From Sambucus nigra (Eukaryota > Streptophyta > Magnoliopsida > Dipsacales > Adoxaceae), in the NCBI GenBank assembly GCA_949130495.1, contig OX422221.1:155551241-155615240 (forward strand): a stretch of DNA of 64,000 nucleotides, given 5' to 3'. Each line of letters opens with the position of its first letter. Within the stretch, counting starts at the first letter, position 1. Position numbers and translations under genes: made by a program. Under the pieces are notes generated by a model. It was not told where the DNA came from, did no database searches, and saw nothing but the letters and a program-made list of their open reading frames with translations. This document shows positions 33,523 through 45,721 of the stretch, piece by piece.

Positions 33523-35464
33523 AAGAAAATTTTAAAATACGCAATTTTGAAACACCGAAAATTTCGAAACTACGTAATCGCAAAATAGAAAAAATACCGT
33601 TCCCGAACAAAAAATCTATATATCGTTCCCCAAGATATATAAGTGCATAATTGTTACGTGTAAATTAACTCTTTTACACCATACATGTATTTCTATGATA
33701 CTTAATATAACTCTAAACATAAATTATTAATTATTGCATGATCCTAATTTTACATGAAGTTCATACTCGAAATGTACATCGTTGATAGGATTGTATGTCG
33801 TATTTAGTTCGCAATAAATAAGCGTGATATTTTGTATGACATGGCAATAAATTTGCTTCCGTGATAAAATTATTCCCGTATTGCCAATAGTGTAAATATA
33901 AATATTGTTGATCATCCCATAGGACATATACTCGTCATGGCTAGGTGTAACCCGAGTAGATGACACGATTAGTATATCAATCCAATGCTTGCATGGTTAC
34001 AATTTAATATCGTGCATATGTTTCTTAGGAAGGTCTAATTTAGATTTGCAATTAGTATTATTTTATTATAACATTTCAAACTTTACTCAATTAAATTTTA
34101 TAATTTTTACTCACTATGCGAGTTACCCTTATACTCTAATAACATATGTGTATGACTAAACATAATTTATTTATAAATATGATTTGGATTGTCATCCTTA
34201 GGAAAATAAAATTTGTACATGTTTTTTTAATGTACACTTTTAAGTTTTTTCAATTATAGAATTTAAAACTATCTTAATTTAAAAAAAAAACATAATATTT
34301 TTTTAAGCGTGTAATATTTAAAAAACATGTAATATTTAAAAAAATGTTAAAAATATATATTTATAGGGAAAATGTTACTCACACCGGATGTTAGCACCGA
34401 TTTAGTACCAGTACTACTTTATATATTTGTATTATAGTGGGGATCTTGCCAAGGAATACTGTAAGTCCCATCAATCTACAATTAAATAAAACGCATTTGA
34501 TACTAAATCGATACTTAGACCCGGTAAGAGTATCATTACTCATACTTATAGTGTACAATTTATTTTGTACCTTAATTTGGAAAAAAACACTTGTAAATGA
34601 TACCTTTACATTGAAGATGAATGAACACAATTTTGATAAGGAAAGTGATTTAAATCATAGGTAATCAAAAATTTGAAAGTAAAAAACTCAATCTTCAAAT
34701 GGGAAATTGAGCCATGTGCTTGAGCATTATTCTGACATAACACATCATATCTATACTTAGATATCATCATTGTCTTCTTACTATCCCTTGATTTGAATGT
34801 ACCCAAACATAAAGTTATACCATCTTAATCTTTCACAAAACGTAAAACTAAACCATCATCGTGGATTTTTTTTTAAATCCTTATATTTCAAAAATATTTT
34901 TTGAAACATTATATAGTATTAGAACTAAATAAAATATTTGAAATTTTTGTAATTAGTATTTAAATTTTCCTGAAATTAGGTGATCCATCGAACCAAATTC
35001 AAGAAAATTAAAAAGTTTATTGAATTTTTAATGTATCAAATTTAAACCATAAAAGACTTTTTTTTTCAAATCATAGGTAAATCAAATTCGTATATTTAAC
35101 AACCCCAAAACACAACAAAGCATATAAAAGATGCTAACATCATGATGAAATGACTTAATGAAATATTCATGAATTATTTAGCTCATTCATTCTTGTTCCA
35201 ATACATTTCGAAACTTCTAAAAAAATCTGACTTAAGGATTCAAAATATTAAAGTATTGTAGGTATAAACTGGGCATAGAAACACACTACAATGATACAAA
35301 CAATTAAAAACCTCACTTCTCAAAACAAAAACCTATTTTGAAACCCCTGCGTACATGTAAAAGTGATCAAAAAAAGGTAAGTGTATACACATAAAAATAT
35401 CCAAAATAGTGAAACAAATTCCAATAAATCCATCAAACAATAATAAAAAAAATTATTTTTCACC

Positions 35465-35910
35465 TTACTTTGAGAGTCACGTATTCTAATTTAATTACCA
35501 AAAATTTGAAAAAAAAATCTTTAACGCTGGTTCAACAAATGAAAACAAAAAAATGTGTCTATGTATCTGTATGAAATCCCACCACTTCAAAGCTTGATCT
35601 GTTATAATTTTACCATCGAACAATATATCTGTTAGATCCATCTTCAATGCTTGATCAAAGCATCTGTATGAAAACAAAAAAAATCATCATCTTCAACGCC
35701 CGAACAACAAATGAAAAAACAAATGCTCAACAGAGCCATAAAACCAAATCTGTACGGAGAAAACACGCAATAATGATAAAATGGGAAACGGAAAATCGAA
35801 GATCAGTGTATCTTTTAGATCCATCTTCAAAGCTTTATCAATGTCTCTGTATAAAAAAAAAGTTGTCATCTTCAATGCCAGTTCAATAAATGAAAACAAA
35901 AAAAAAACGT
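35465..35910. repeat. Degenerate tandem repeat in the Helitron (period about 183 bp)
   Basis: TTAGATCCATCTTCAA occurs at 35632 and 35815, and the motif with TTCAACAAATGAAAAC or close variants occurs three times (from about 35530, 35700 and 35883). About 2.5 copies. Internal tandem repeats are frequent in Helitrons. Confidence 0.75.
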
Positions 35911-36690
35911 TCAATAGAGTGATAAAACCATATTTTTATGGAGAAAATACCCAATAATGAACCATAAGGAAAAGGAAAAAACGAAAAAAACTTCATATCT
36001 GCATAGAGAAAATGCATTTCAGAACTCAAAAATACCTATGAAAAAGGGAACCATAGGACTTCGGATCTGCATAGAGAAAGAGAGACTAAGATGCGTAAGA
36101 AATGGGTTGAGAGATCGATAAGGAAATGCAGGAAAGAAACGAAAATGGAGGAGAGATTAAGACCCGCTGTGAGGAGTACGAAGGCGACGATTAGGAGATG
36201 TAGGCATATAAACTTCCATAGTTGTTGTCGACTCAACAACCAATAGTTGCTGTCGAAACCTTAGCTTAAGAGGATGGAAAGATCTGTAAATAGGAGCATG
36301 AAGGATTTTCACTTTCACTACGCCAGTTGAGTACCAACTCGAGAATGGATTTAGGAGCTCCAATTCCAATACCAAGTTGGAGAGAGAAACAAAGCTTCAA
36401 AATTATAGTTGGGTAAAAAACATGTAGAGGGAGTAGATGAAATAATATGACTCGTGTACTAATGAGTTTTATTAGGCTGAGTGTCGATGACCTTGGGAAG
36501 TTGTGGAGTATGAAAGATTTGAAATAGAGTAAATTTTGAGCGGATAAAGAAAATTTGGATCAGAAAACATATGGGCGGGAGAATGAAATTTCAGATTTCA
36601 TCACAACCATTGATTTTTTCTTAACAGATCACAGCCGTTATTGTTCTCATACATTTTTGCCAATTCAAAAACCATTCCATCTTATTATAT

Positions 36691-36692
<2 letters not shown>

Positions 36693-36734
<42 letters not shown>
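36693..36734. repeat. AT dinucleotide microsatellite
   Basis: About 20 AT repeats starting at the Helitron 5' end; the target itself was a TATA tract of the LTR. Confidence 0.9.
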
Positions 36735-36737
<3 letters not shown>

Positions 36738-37496
36738 GTAAAGTTTAAAGTTTATACTTAGTGCTATCAAGGGAGGTTGCGCAAAGTGGGTGAATCCCCT
36801 AGCTTGAGGAGTAGGGCGAGTATATCCCAGGTCATACTGTCCGGTTTATGGGTGAGGGGCTTATCTCACTTTCAGGAAGGAAATACGACCGCATCCACAA
36901 CGATTATATTTTTGTCCAAGTTAGTGAGTGATTCCGACTTGGGGTAACTAGGTTAAGTGAGCACAGTAGTGGGATAGCACTTTAGAGAATACATTCGGTG
37001 ATTCAGGACCCTTTAGGTGTCCAGCAAAAGGGACGCCAAACTTAATTCATTCCAAGGATACACTGCTTCAGCACATATGGATGTTGCAGGATTTGGATAG
37101 GCGCTTCTGTCTTTTCTATTCATAGTGTAGAGATATAGTTCAGTTTACTTCGAGCATGTTGCTCCTAGATTTATTTTGTATCTCTTTTAGATTGTATGGG
37201 ATTTATTATTTCGATTATTTATGTGGTTTTGGATTTTAGTTGATGGCTTATTCAGCAAGACTTTTGTCATTATATGTGATGATTGATTCTATCTGCATGG
37301 ATTGTGTTACTTTAAATTCCTCATTTATTTTATCTGGATTAATAAAGATTAAAATTTGACATCAACTTTTGAATAATAGGTGGTTAGTAATTTATATAAA
37401 TATTTCGACAGTGATGCTAAGGATGATCCATTTGAGATTCATATTTAATTGGATATATGACTGATCACTCGGTATTTCATTGAGTGGGGTGTCAGA

Positions 37497-37501
37497 GATA
37501 G
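37497..37501 (+). repeat. Right target-site duplication of solo LTR E
   Basis: GATAG, matching 31853-31857. Confidence 0.85.
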
Positions 37502-39050
37502 CTCATTTTGAGAGGGGATATTCGAGGTATATTTTTATTTTAGGTACGTACTGTCAAGTGGTGGTGGGAGATTACGAAAAAGACTATCGTGTTCATTGTT
37601 CTGGGACATAAAGTATATTTTTATGATGTCTCACTTGAAAATAGGTTAGAGCTCGCAGTGATATTTTTTATGAAGTAGACTTGAGAGAGTACATTTGTCT
37701 ACTTACATTGGATCTAGGTGTAAAAGGACTTTTAATGATGTGATTCAGTGTATACTGGGTTCACCGTTGAGCGGAGAGTTTAACTCATTGTTATTTACAT
37801 GCTGAGAACTTGATGATAGTGAGAACATTGTATCGTGTGACGCATTGAGGGACATGGACATAGACAATTTGATTTACGTGTCAGGAGGCATAATTTGTGA
37901 TATCTTAGTTATGTGCTTTGGACCCACGAATTTCGATGATCAACAATGCTAGGGGATAGTGCATTGAGAAAAGTTCTTTTGAGCTTCGTTACGGAATGTT
38001 ACACGCATGGACCTTAAAAAAATGTTAGTAGTAGTGAGATGTTAGTGGATGCTAGTGCATTGATTTTAAATGTTAAATCATTGAATGTGTAAAGAAAACA
38101 CTTTAAGCTGAGAGCTATTACGATATATGGCCAGGGGAGCCGAGGAGTGTGATGAAGGAAGCACCGAGAAGACTTGTGTACCACAAGTTAATAGGTGAGG
38201 CAGTATTGAGAAGAATTAGAATTGAAAATTGTGGGGTAATAAAAAAATACCGTTATGATATAGCCATACCGAGAGTGAGGGCTTGAGCTTGAGATAAGTA
38301 TGTTACGTACGAGATGTTAGTGATGTTTATGCTGTGATGATTGGGCTATAGTATATTGTATGGTGAGACTTTGTGTCTATTTTTTCGAGATTTTATTTAC
38401 TTGTGCTAGGTATCAGCTGAAGGAGGGTCTGGCCTATATATATGTGTATATATGTTATGGTATATTTCATAATAGATTTATAAGAAAATTATTCCATTTT
38501 TATATTTGATCCCAATGAGTAGGGATGGTTACTGATGGGGTTCAAAGTGGATAGGTTTATTGTCGAGCCAGGAGATATAACTCATGATTGATTCACGTTA
38601 AGAAACTAGTGATAGTAAGGGGTGCCATATTGTATGATGTCTTTTGTAACATGATAATAGACGAGTATACTTTTATGCCAGGAGATAGGAATTTGGGGGT
38701 ACGTGGTATGGATCGAGGGCCTGTCGAATCTCAACGACCAACAATGTTAGGTAGTAGTGTATTGGGGAGGTTACTTATTTGGATTTTATTTGCGAAACAT
38801 CCCACACATGAAACATAACGCAACGTTGGTCATGGGGAGATGTGTGGACATTAGGACATCGGTTTGGAACCTTGGTTATTATACATATATGTGTTTATAA
38901 CAGTGCGTTGAAAGTTATATTAAGATTTAAGGCTAGTAGAGTTGGGTAAGATTCGTGCAACTAAGCATGGGTATATGGTGTATGGGCTCCCTACGTAATT
39001 AATTTAATTTTAATATAATTCGCGATTAGAAGGGGCAAAGATATGTGTAG

Positions 39051-39055
39051 CGATC
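39051..39055 (+). repeat. Left target-site duplication of element F
   Basis: CGATC, repeated at 48569-48573. Confidence 0.93.
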
Positions 39056-41880
39056 TGTGACAACCCACAATCGGAGATAAGGGGTGGCCAGCCCGATGCT
39101 CAAACGTAACAGGGATCATGGATGGATATCATTCTCAGCATCACAATAATAAACTGTGTATATGGGAAAACCACCCAATAAATCAGAAAACGGGTTGCCA
39201 GAAAGTGTAAAAATTTTAAAAATGCGGTTATGAAAATTTAAACTAACAACCCCATCTGACAAGCAAGTGGAATTCCAAAAGATAACATATAATAGAACTA
39301 AAACGAATGTACACAAATGGACCGAATAAGCTGTCGGTCCACAGCTACATAAGACAACGTACAACAATATAAAATATCTTACATAGTACAATCATTAATC
39401 AGATACAAATGTTTGGGCCACACGCCCGAGGGACAAGTCCCGATCATAACTAGAATAACAAGAATGAAAGCGTCTAATACAACATCCTGTAATAACCCGC
39501 AAAATCTTATAGCTCGTCGAAAGTGCAGGGAACTTGGGAAAATCAAGTCGGGCGTCCTTGCGGTGGAGCACCTGAGCGGATACAAGAATATATATACAAC
39601 AAAGAAGTAAACCGGTCAGGGCCGGGTTCTATATGATTTCTAGAAGAATAAAAAGCATGATAGATATGAACAGTTATACATGAATAATGAGGATGATAAT
39701 ATGACATGCTATCTACAATTACAAGCAAGGATAGAAGGTAAAGAACTTTAATTTAAAACCCTTCCTTATTAATACAATTTCCGCTTCCTTCAGACATTCC
39801 TTATTAGGACTAAAACCATATATTCGGTTAAGTCAAGAAGTTATAATTTCTATTCATTTATTAAAACTTCCCATTTTATCTTTCCATTCCTTATTAGAAA
39901 TATCATGTACATCAAGTGCTCTGTATGGCACATATATTATTCCCGTGCTCTTCCTGGCACATATTTATGCTCTTTATGGCATTTCATATGCTCTTTGTGG
40001 TGTTTAACAACCATCAAGTCCAACTTGATGAAGAATATAGTTATATTCATATACATATAACGATATCTAAGACCGCCCGTCCGGGTTTCCCCACTGTGCG
40101 CGAACCTAAATGACCATCATCTTCCAGGGCCTAAAATAAGACAACCTGGGCACCTATCGGAACTCGTCGGGAAGTGGCCATGAGCGTGCGGGGTAGTCAA
40201 GACCACACCCGGAATCTCCTACCCATCGCAGAAAAATATAACAATAAGCGCTCCCATGGCCTAGGACTACATCAACCCTGCATTCATTAGCCAGGGGGCT
40301 TCACCTCACGAGCGAACTTCCCTTATGATGTCATTTAGAGAGGTGTGTAACAGTAAATTAACATTTACATTTATCATCATATTTATTTCCAAAAATCCAT
40401 TTCCATAATCATGTGATTGGTTCTTCATTATTAAACCTAACATCATTAAACCACGGGGTTCATTCTAAATTGAACCTATTATCTTTAAACACCTACGGGT
40501 TCATTTTATGCGAACCTAATTCCTATCGAACATTATCATTTATTTTACCTCAAATTACAATTCCAGGCTAGATCTTCAAATGATCATTATGATCCTATAA
40601 ATTCCCAAAGTTCCTATAAATTGATAAGCCCATAAGTCTCCAAGTTGGGCATTTAACTTCCTAACCTCTAAAAGTTGAATAAAAGAAGTAATGCCTTAAC
40701 ATTACTTTAAACCTTCCCGAAATAAACCCCAGATGAACCCATTTCTAATCCAGGGCAACGACAAAACTCCATAACTACTCTAGGACTCTAAGTTTAGTTC
40801 TTTAAAGAAGTTTCCTAGGTCCTAATCCTAAAGAATAAGGATGAAAAATCAAAAGGAAAAAGACCTCAAAACTGCTGGAACCGAATCGATTCGCCCCAGC
40901 GAATCGATTTGCTCTGAAAGCGAATCGGTTCGGACAAAAAGTTTGAGTTTCTACAAATGCCGAATCGATTCGGTCTTAATCCGAATCGATTCGGACAACA
41001 AGACCTGGGATTCTGCCTCTATGCGAATCGATTCGCCCAAGGGGCCGAATCGATTCGCCCCTGCGAAAATGCCAAGAATGGCTATGGAGTCTTGAACTCC
41101 AAAATTTATCCAACTCCAAAACCAAGCCCAACTGAAAACATTGGCTGCAATTTCTACATCCTAAATCCATCTAGCTACCAACCTTAAACATCATTTATCA
41201 TCCAAATCCATTTTTAGTGGTTAATACCCAAAAATCCAATCAAAACCCTAACAATTTTAAATCATAACAAATTCATAAATATCAAGACTAATTATTCTAC
41301 TTAAATCATAAATTTGCAAGTAGATTACTTGCCTCAAGTGTGAGAATCTTATTCGATGAAGATGAAAGCAAGAACAAACTCCAATCTTCAATCTCTCTCT
41401 TTCTCCAAAGCTTTCTTCCTCTCTCTCTTTCTCTCTAAGTTAACAAATTGGGGCATACAAGGAATAGTAAGTCTTAGCAAGACTAAATCGGGCCATAAGT
41501 CTAAAATGCCCAACTCTAATAACTAATGTGCGATAAAATAATACGCGATATCACTATTTAAGCCAAAACCAGTCAAAAGTGCCCGAAATGCCAAAATACA
41601 ATATGGCACTTATTTTGACTGTCACACACCTACCGGGACAAACTACACTATCCAAATTATCATTTGGAAATTTTTATAACTCATTTTACTTTCGTTTTCA
41701 TAATAAACCAAAATGTCATTTTAAATCCTTATGACATTATAACTCACCACATGAACATTTTTGTAAATATTGACCTTGACATAACAAATTAATATCTACT
41801 CAACATCTAACATTTTATCATTAATTTCTACCCAGTGTAAATAAATATAAAATGGGCTATCAGAAGAGAGGGTTATTACA
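39056..41880 (-). repeat. Element F 3' LTR (2825 bp, left copy)
   Basis: On the minus strand starts TGTAATAACCCTCTC at 41880 and ends GGGTTGTCACA at 39056. Contains seven CGAATCGATTCG-type palindromes, four diverged copies of a (G)TGCTCTxxxTGGCA unit (39917-40005), and diverged forms of the conserved end blocks (39575-39550 and 39146-39128). Confidence 0.95.
40882..41057. repeat. Palindrome cassette, element F left LTR (7 units)
   Basis: CGAATCGATTCG or one-base variants at 40882, 40900, 40921, 40961, 40982, 41024 and 41046. 0.82 kb from the LTR start. Confidence 0.95.
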
Positions 41881-41919
41881 TACTCCCCCCCTTAAGAGGG
41901 AATTTTGCCCCCAAAATTC
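41881..41919 (-). promoter_or_regulatory. Stem-loop and polypurine tract of element F
   Basis: On the minus strand GAATTTTG-GGGG-CAAAATTC (41919-41900), a perfect 8-bp stem, then TTAAGGGGGGGAG to the LTR. Confidence 0.9.
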
Positions 41920-42830
41920 GGATACACCCCGCAAGAAGAAGTGCGGATACTATTCCCGCAAGTTATCCTCGCGACCCTATGTCGATTTCTCGACACTAAG
42001 CTGACTATATAGAACTCATCCCCCAAGGTACTACCGGCGATACCAACGTAACTCTACGCTCTAAGATAGCAACCGACTACGTCCAATAAGAACCGTCACG
42101 TTGCACCTTCTTAAAAAGGAATGTGCCTAAAGGCACCGTCGCATCTCTCGTACTCCCTTGCAAGAGAGTCAAAGAACAAATTATGAACTTGCCGCAAAAT
42201 GTTTCAATAAAGCGAGCTAATAGGTTACCGGACCCATCGCAACATTTCTAGGAAAGGTACAACATCATGCGGTACAAGTTTTCCCCTTTCTCCTCGAAAC
42301 GCATAACGCCCTTCACAGGCGATACCCACCACAACGTTTGGTCTAATGACCTCAAACTCCAGATGCCTTCTTCTCGCATCGACTTAGCTCTTTCGTCGGT
42401 CTTGGTTATACGAGAGACTCATCATTTCGCACTTCTAACCAACAAGTGGGGAATCGACAAGGCCTACCATACAAGGCTTCTTCTAAAGCGCCGTCTTGAT
42501 AGTGAATCGACACAAATTCTATATAGGCGAATTCAACGAGCGGAAAGCATTTGCATTGTCCCCGACTACTCTTAAAGTTAAGCATGCATATAAGGAGTAT
42601 ATGCCCCAACATATGGTTTATTCTATCGGTTTGGTTATCTGTGGAAAATGATAAGAAGTGCTTAACCATAATTCGATTCCCATGACTTCTTGAAAACTTG
42701 CCAAGAATGAGAAAAGGAAGTCTTATTCTAGTCAGGACTATAATCAAGGGCACCCCATGCAGTACAACAACCTTACTATGCCCAGCCAATAATACTAGCG
42801 ACGTACAACTTAGCACATTTCGTCATTACC
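41920..42830 (-). pseudogene. Element F integrase C-terminal remnant
   Basis: Minus-strand pieces: DNQTDRINHMLGHIL (equivalent to the segment around the catalytic Glu, which here is Asp), [33 protein letters not shown] (42816-42406), then WVSPVKGVMRFEEKGK near 42330-42270. Frames change between pieces. The zinc domain, first catalytic Asp and chromodomain are not recognisable. No functional product is expected. Confidence 0.75.
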
Positions 42831-44130
42831 TTGATGCACCGAAACGTTAGAACCGCGTGTTTTCTCCATATCTGCTTAACTTAATCCCCTTCTGTTCGGG
42901 ACAAAATTCCCTTAAGGGAATGCACCCCACCCTCGGGATGGACTTCAATTTAAATAGGGGATAATACTCCTTACAAGTTTAAATTTGTGAGGCGCATTAA
43001 CAATAGATCGATACTCCAGTATTATCACTCCCCATCATGAGAGAGACTTGCTAATGGAATCTACTTTCGAGCTTAACCACCAGACTCAGGGGTGCGAATC
43101 AATTCACCCCTTCGTTACCTTTGTAACACTCTACTATGAGAGGCCTCATCCCCTTCGGCCTTAACTACCAACTTCTCGAAATCCTCCCACTTCTCATATC
43201 ATGGAACCAATCTCTCTTAGAGTTTACGCATGACTTATTCATGGTCAACTCCCAACAGCATTCATAAACTTACGTCTCATACCAAAAGGCCCTACGTCTA
43301 AACAATCCTAAAGTCTATCTACCTCTACCCTATCTAAGTCGTATACACCTAATGCTAAGCATATCCCTAGTGCCCAAGACCTTTCTCAACTTCCGACATT
43401 TGCTCAGTTTCGTGCGTGGGAAGTGTCGCCGAAGCGAAATCCAAACAAGGAACCCTCCCGTTACACTACTACCTCGCGTTGTCAGTCATCGAGGGGTACA
43501 GGTCTAAGACACATGTTCGGGACCAAAAGATTCTACATCTACACCCTAACTATTTAAATAACTAAAACAAATATACAATCCAAAGCTGACCCTTCGTGAA
43601 ACCCTAGGGTTATATACCCTATAACATATACATCTTATTAAATAGCCTTCTATATTAAGGCATAACCCGAAGTCTCAATTCGACTTCGTACCTCGGTCTC
43701 CCTCATATCGATCAGAGGAGAGAACTATATGCAGTGCTCCTATGTCTCACTTTAATAGCCATCCATCACTCTTGTACGTGATTCTCGGCTAAACTTTCCA
43801 ATCCCACTTCTGACAATAATTTAATAAAACAAAATAAAATAAAAGGGAAGAATAGCACATCTTCACTCACAACATCGTTAAGTGTTCATGCGACGGAGTA
43901 TCTCGCAAAGCGAAATCCAAACAAGGAACCCCTCCGACACATGCCTACTTAACTAGTTGATCATGGAGATAGATCATAACGCACATAAATTAAGAGAAAG
44001 GAAAGGTGGTATATCCCCACTGCCAACGTCGTTAAGGTTCGCGCGTGGAGCATCCCGCAGAAGCGGAATCCAAACAAGGAACCCCTCCTATACGCTACCA
44101 CTCAACTTGTTGGTCGTGGAGATAAGGCAT
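42831..44130 (-). other. Element F noncoding spacer with repeats in place of pol
   Basis: No RT or RNase H motif on either strand. The motif AATCCAAACAAGGAACCC occurs three times (about 43435, 43915 and 44068). The last two lie in units of about 155 bp that also share TCGTTAAG and TTGTTGGTC/GTTGATCATGGAGAT; the first sits 480 bp away. The repeats seem to derive from the 3' half of protease. Confidence 0.65.
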
Positions 44131-44439
44131 AGCAATTACATACCAATATCACATCATACTCGACCATGTTAAGGACAAGTAAATCGGCCTCAAGCACAAT
44201 TTAATAAGAGAAATTTCTACATACCTACAAACAAAAGAAATGAGCGAACCATTACCCATAGAACTCGATACTAATGAGGATACTCTCAGCAGATATTATG
44301 AAATCTGTGATCTGAGAAAATCTCGTAAAACAAATGAGCGCGTAACACCCGCATTGAATAACATATAACTCACGTATCTCTGAGTAAACTTACCCTCAAT
44401 AACGGGTGGTGCCGGCAGAGATGGAGGAAGTATAGCCTC
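44131..44439 (-). pseudogene. Element F protease relic with mutated active site
   Basis: Directly after the gag stop, in line with the other elements: IEGKF, then LFNAGVTRSF where A has LFDTGATH. Both Asp and Thr of Asp-Thr-Gly are replaced (Asn, Ala). Further on, MGNGSLISF and VEYDVILV can be aligned with A and C. Stops and shifts are present. Confidence 0.75.
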
Positions 44440-45543
44440 CTAATTATGACAAACACTTCCATATTGTAGTTGCCCCTGCTGCGGAGGAACAACCATAATA
44501 GGTACCTGAGGTGGAAACTGAACATATGGCTGCTGCAGAGCCCTAGGAAACTGACCCCCAATCATCTGAGGACACTCCTTCTTGAAACGACCTGCCTCCC
44601 CACATTGGAAGCACCGTCCCTTCATATCCTCCTGACCTCGACCTCTGATAATCCTAAATTGGGAAATGCCTCGGTCCGGATGACCTCTACCTCCAGGGCC
44701 ACCCCGATCTGTTTGATGCAAAGCACCTTGTCCGTGCCTATTATTGCCACTCGCAGTAAACCCACCAGGCTTCCCTACTTGCTTCATCTCAGTAGCTTTC
44801 TTGCTACCCTGCATATATACTCGATGCTCCTGGCAATGGAGTAAGGCTGCACTCATAACCTCACCAAAAGTCTGGAAAGCTGGGTTACCCAATAAGTGTT
44901 TTTGGATTCTCCAGTTTAGACCTCCCATAAACTTCGAGATCTTCCTCTCTTCCGGAATCACCCCATCTGGTACAAAACTTGCTAACCGGGTGAACTCCTC
45001 TTCATACTCCGCCACAGACCTCTCCCCTTGCTCTACATCTTGCAACTTCCTCTTCATCTCCCTCTGAACAGCGGGAGGAAAATACTGAAGATCAAACAAA
45101 GCCCAGAACTCCGTGATTGACATGGTGTCTCTTTGCTCTAGGGTGGTCATCGTCTCCCACCAGTGTAACGCAGATCCGACAAGCTTAAAGGTGGTAAGGA
45201 CTTGCTTCTTATCCTCACTGCATTCTATCATTCGAAGGTGGCATTGTATGTCTTTCTTCCATTGATTGGCTTTAACCGAATCCGTGCCTCCCTCGAATTC
45301 TGGGGGATTGCCCTTTAGAAAGGACTCCCTAACCCTTTCCCACGGAGTAAGTCCCGTAGGAGCTTGAACACCTGGAGCCCATGGAAATTGTTGGATTACT
45401 ACGGTCATGGCGGCATTAATCGCTCCAGCCACTATGCTTGCTACATCCGCAACATTAACAGTCCCTTGTAGTGGCAGTGGAGGACCTACTTCCTTCTCTA
45501 CGACCTTAATACGTCTCGCTGGGCGACCTCTCTTAGGCGGCAT
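44440..45543 (-). CDS. Gag polyprotein of element F, intact (367 aa)
   Basis: The only full-length intact retroelement gene in the window. Start ATG at 45543, 165 bases after the PBS; the same MPPxR start occurs in B. Residues 31-60 are hydrophobic and Ala-rich. The Retrotrans_gag core spans about 65-240 (PWERVRESF, QWKKDIQCHL, LHWWETMTTLEQRDT, YFPPAVQREMKRKL, EYEEEFTRLASF, LLHCQEH). A Gly/Arg-rich linker (255-310) precedes a zinc knuckle CFQCGEAGRFKKEC (311-324) with Arg in the usual His position. A Pro/Gln-rich tail ends at TAA, just where gag meets protease in C, so it makes Gag alone. Expected role: particle formation and RNA packaging in the cytoplasm. The Arg in the knuckle should weaken zinc binding. 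Confidence 0.9.
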   Translation of the reverse strand: MPPKRGRPARRIKVVEKEVGPPLPLQGTVNVADVASIVAGAINAAMTVVIQQFPWAPGVQAPTGLTPWERVRESFLKGNPPEFEGGTDSVKANQWKKDIQCHLRMIECSEDKKQVLTTFKLVGSALHWWETMTTLEQRDTMSITEFWALFDLQYFPPAVQREMKRKLQDVEQGERSVAEYEEEFTRLASFVPDGVIPEERKISKFMGGLNWRIQKHLLGNPAFQTFGEVMSAALLHCQEHRVYMQGSKKATEMKQVGKPGGFTASGNNRHGQGALHQTDRGGPGGRGHPDRGISQFRIIRGRGQEDMKGRCFQCGEAGRFKKECPQMIGGQFPRALQQPYVQFPPQVPIMVVPPQQGQLQYGSVCHN

Positions 45544-45707
45544 CTGAGATGGAAGAATAATAGTATTTGAATGCTAGTTAAAACAACCTATCTTGCAGAA
45601 GATCGCAAACATCAACAACAAGAAATCCTAACATTAGGCTCTACATCAAAGAACGCTACGGTAGAACAAGACAAGTCCACACAGATCCTAGTACTCTAGA
45701 ACCTGAT

Positions 45708-45719
45708 GCTCTGATACCA
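45708..45719 (-). promoter_or_regulatory. Element F primer-binding site (initiator tRNA-Met)
   Basis: On the minus strand TGGTATCAGAGC, two bases from the LTR end; perfect match to the site in C. Confidence 0.93.
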
Positions 45720-45721
45720 TC

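Larger units (their letters stand above)
33495..36693 (-). mobile_element. Non-autonomous Helitron (3199 bp) in an AT target
   Basis: On the minus strand it begins TCCATATAATAAGATGG at 36693 and ends with a hairpin, 8 bases, then CTAG at 33498-33495. It lies between A (33494) and T (36694), as Helitrons do, with no duplication. No Rep or helicase motif is seen, so it needs a helper. The inside has a degenerate tandem repeat (35465-35910) and otherwise A/T-rich DNA. Pyrimidine-rich minus-strand DNA at 36000-36300 could be a captured gene fragment, but I see no motif. Confidence 0.82.
31858..37496 (+). mobile_element. Solo LTR E (about 2.44 kb without its Helitron)
   Basis: Starts TGTAACACCCCG at 31858 and ends GGGGTGTCAGA at 37496, flanked by GATAG on both sides, with no PBS or coding DNA: a single LTR left after recombination between two LTRs. 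It resembles the LTR of D but is a separate family. A deletion relative to D removes the part holding the GTGTGAACATTAGATGAGG block (between about 36990 and 37010). A Helitron lies inside at 33495-36693. Confidence 0.85.
37497..39055 (+). pseudogene. Element D inner region (pol), not resolvable
   Basis: By position this is pol of D, between E and F, but it is far shorter than a full pol and I could not place any RT or integrase motif with confidence. The ORF at 38588-38818 has no recognised domain. Confidence 0.4.

Noticed and set aside
39116..39585. ORFs shared by the F LTRs and partly by G (also near 45782-46251 and 63364-63720)
   Set aside because: They recur because the LTR recurs. No start context, no domain, and the G version differs in length and frame.
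40882..41057. CRISPR-like array of short palindromic repeats
   Set aside because: Plant retrotransposon LTR; spacing is irregular, units are only 12 bases, no spacers of constant length and no cas genes.
40841..41095. ORF with Ser-Glu/Ile-Arg repeats in the F LTR as a repeat protein
   Set aside because: The repeats are just the CGAATCGATTCG palindromes read in frame; similar frames appear on both strands, and codons differ between the two LTRs.
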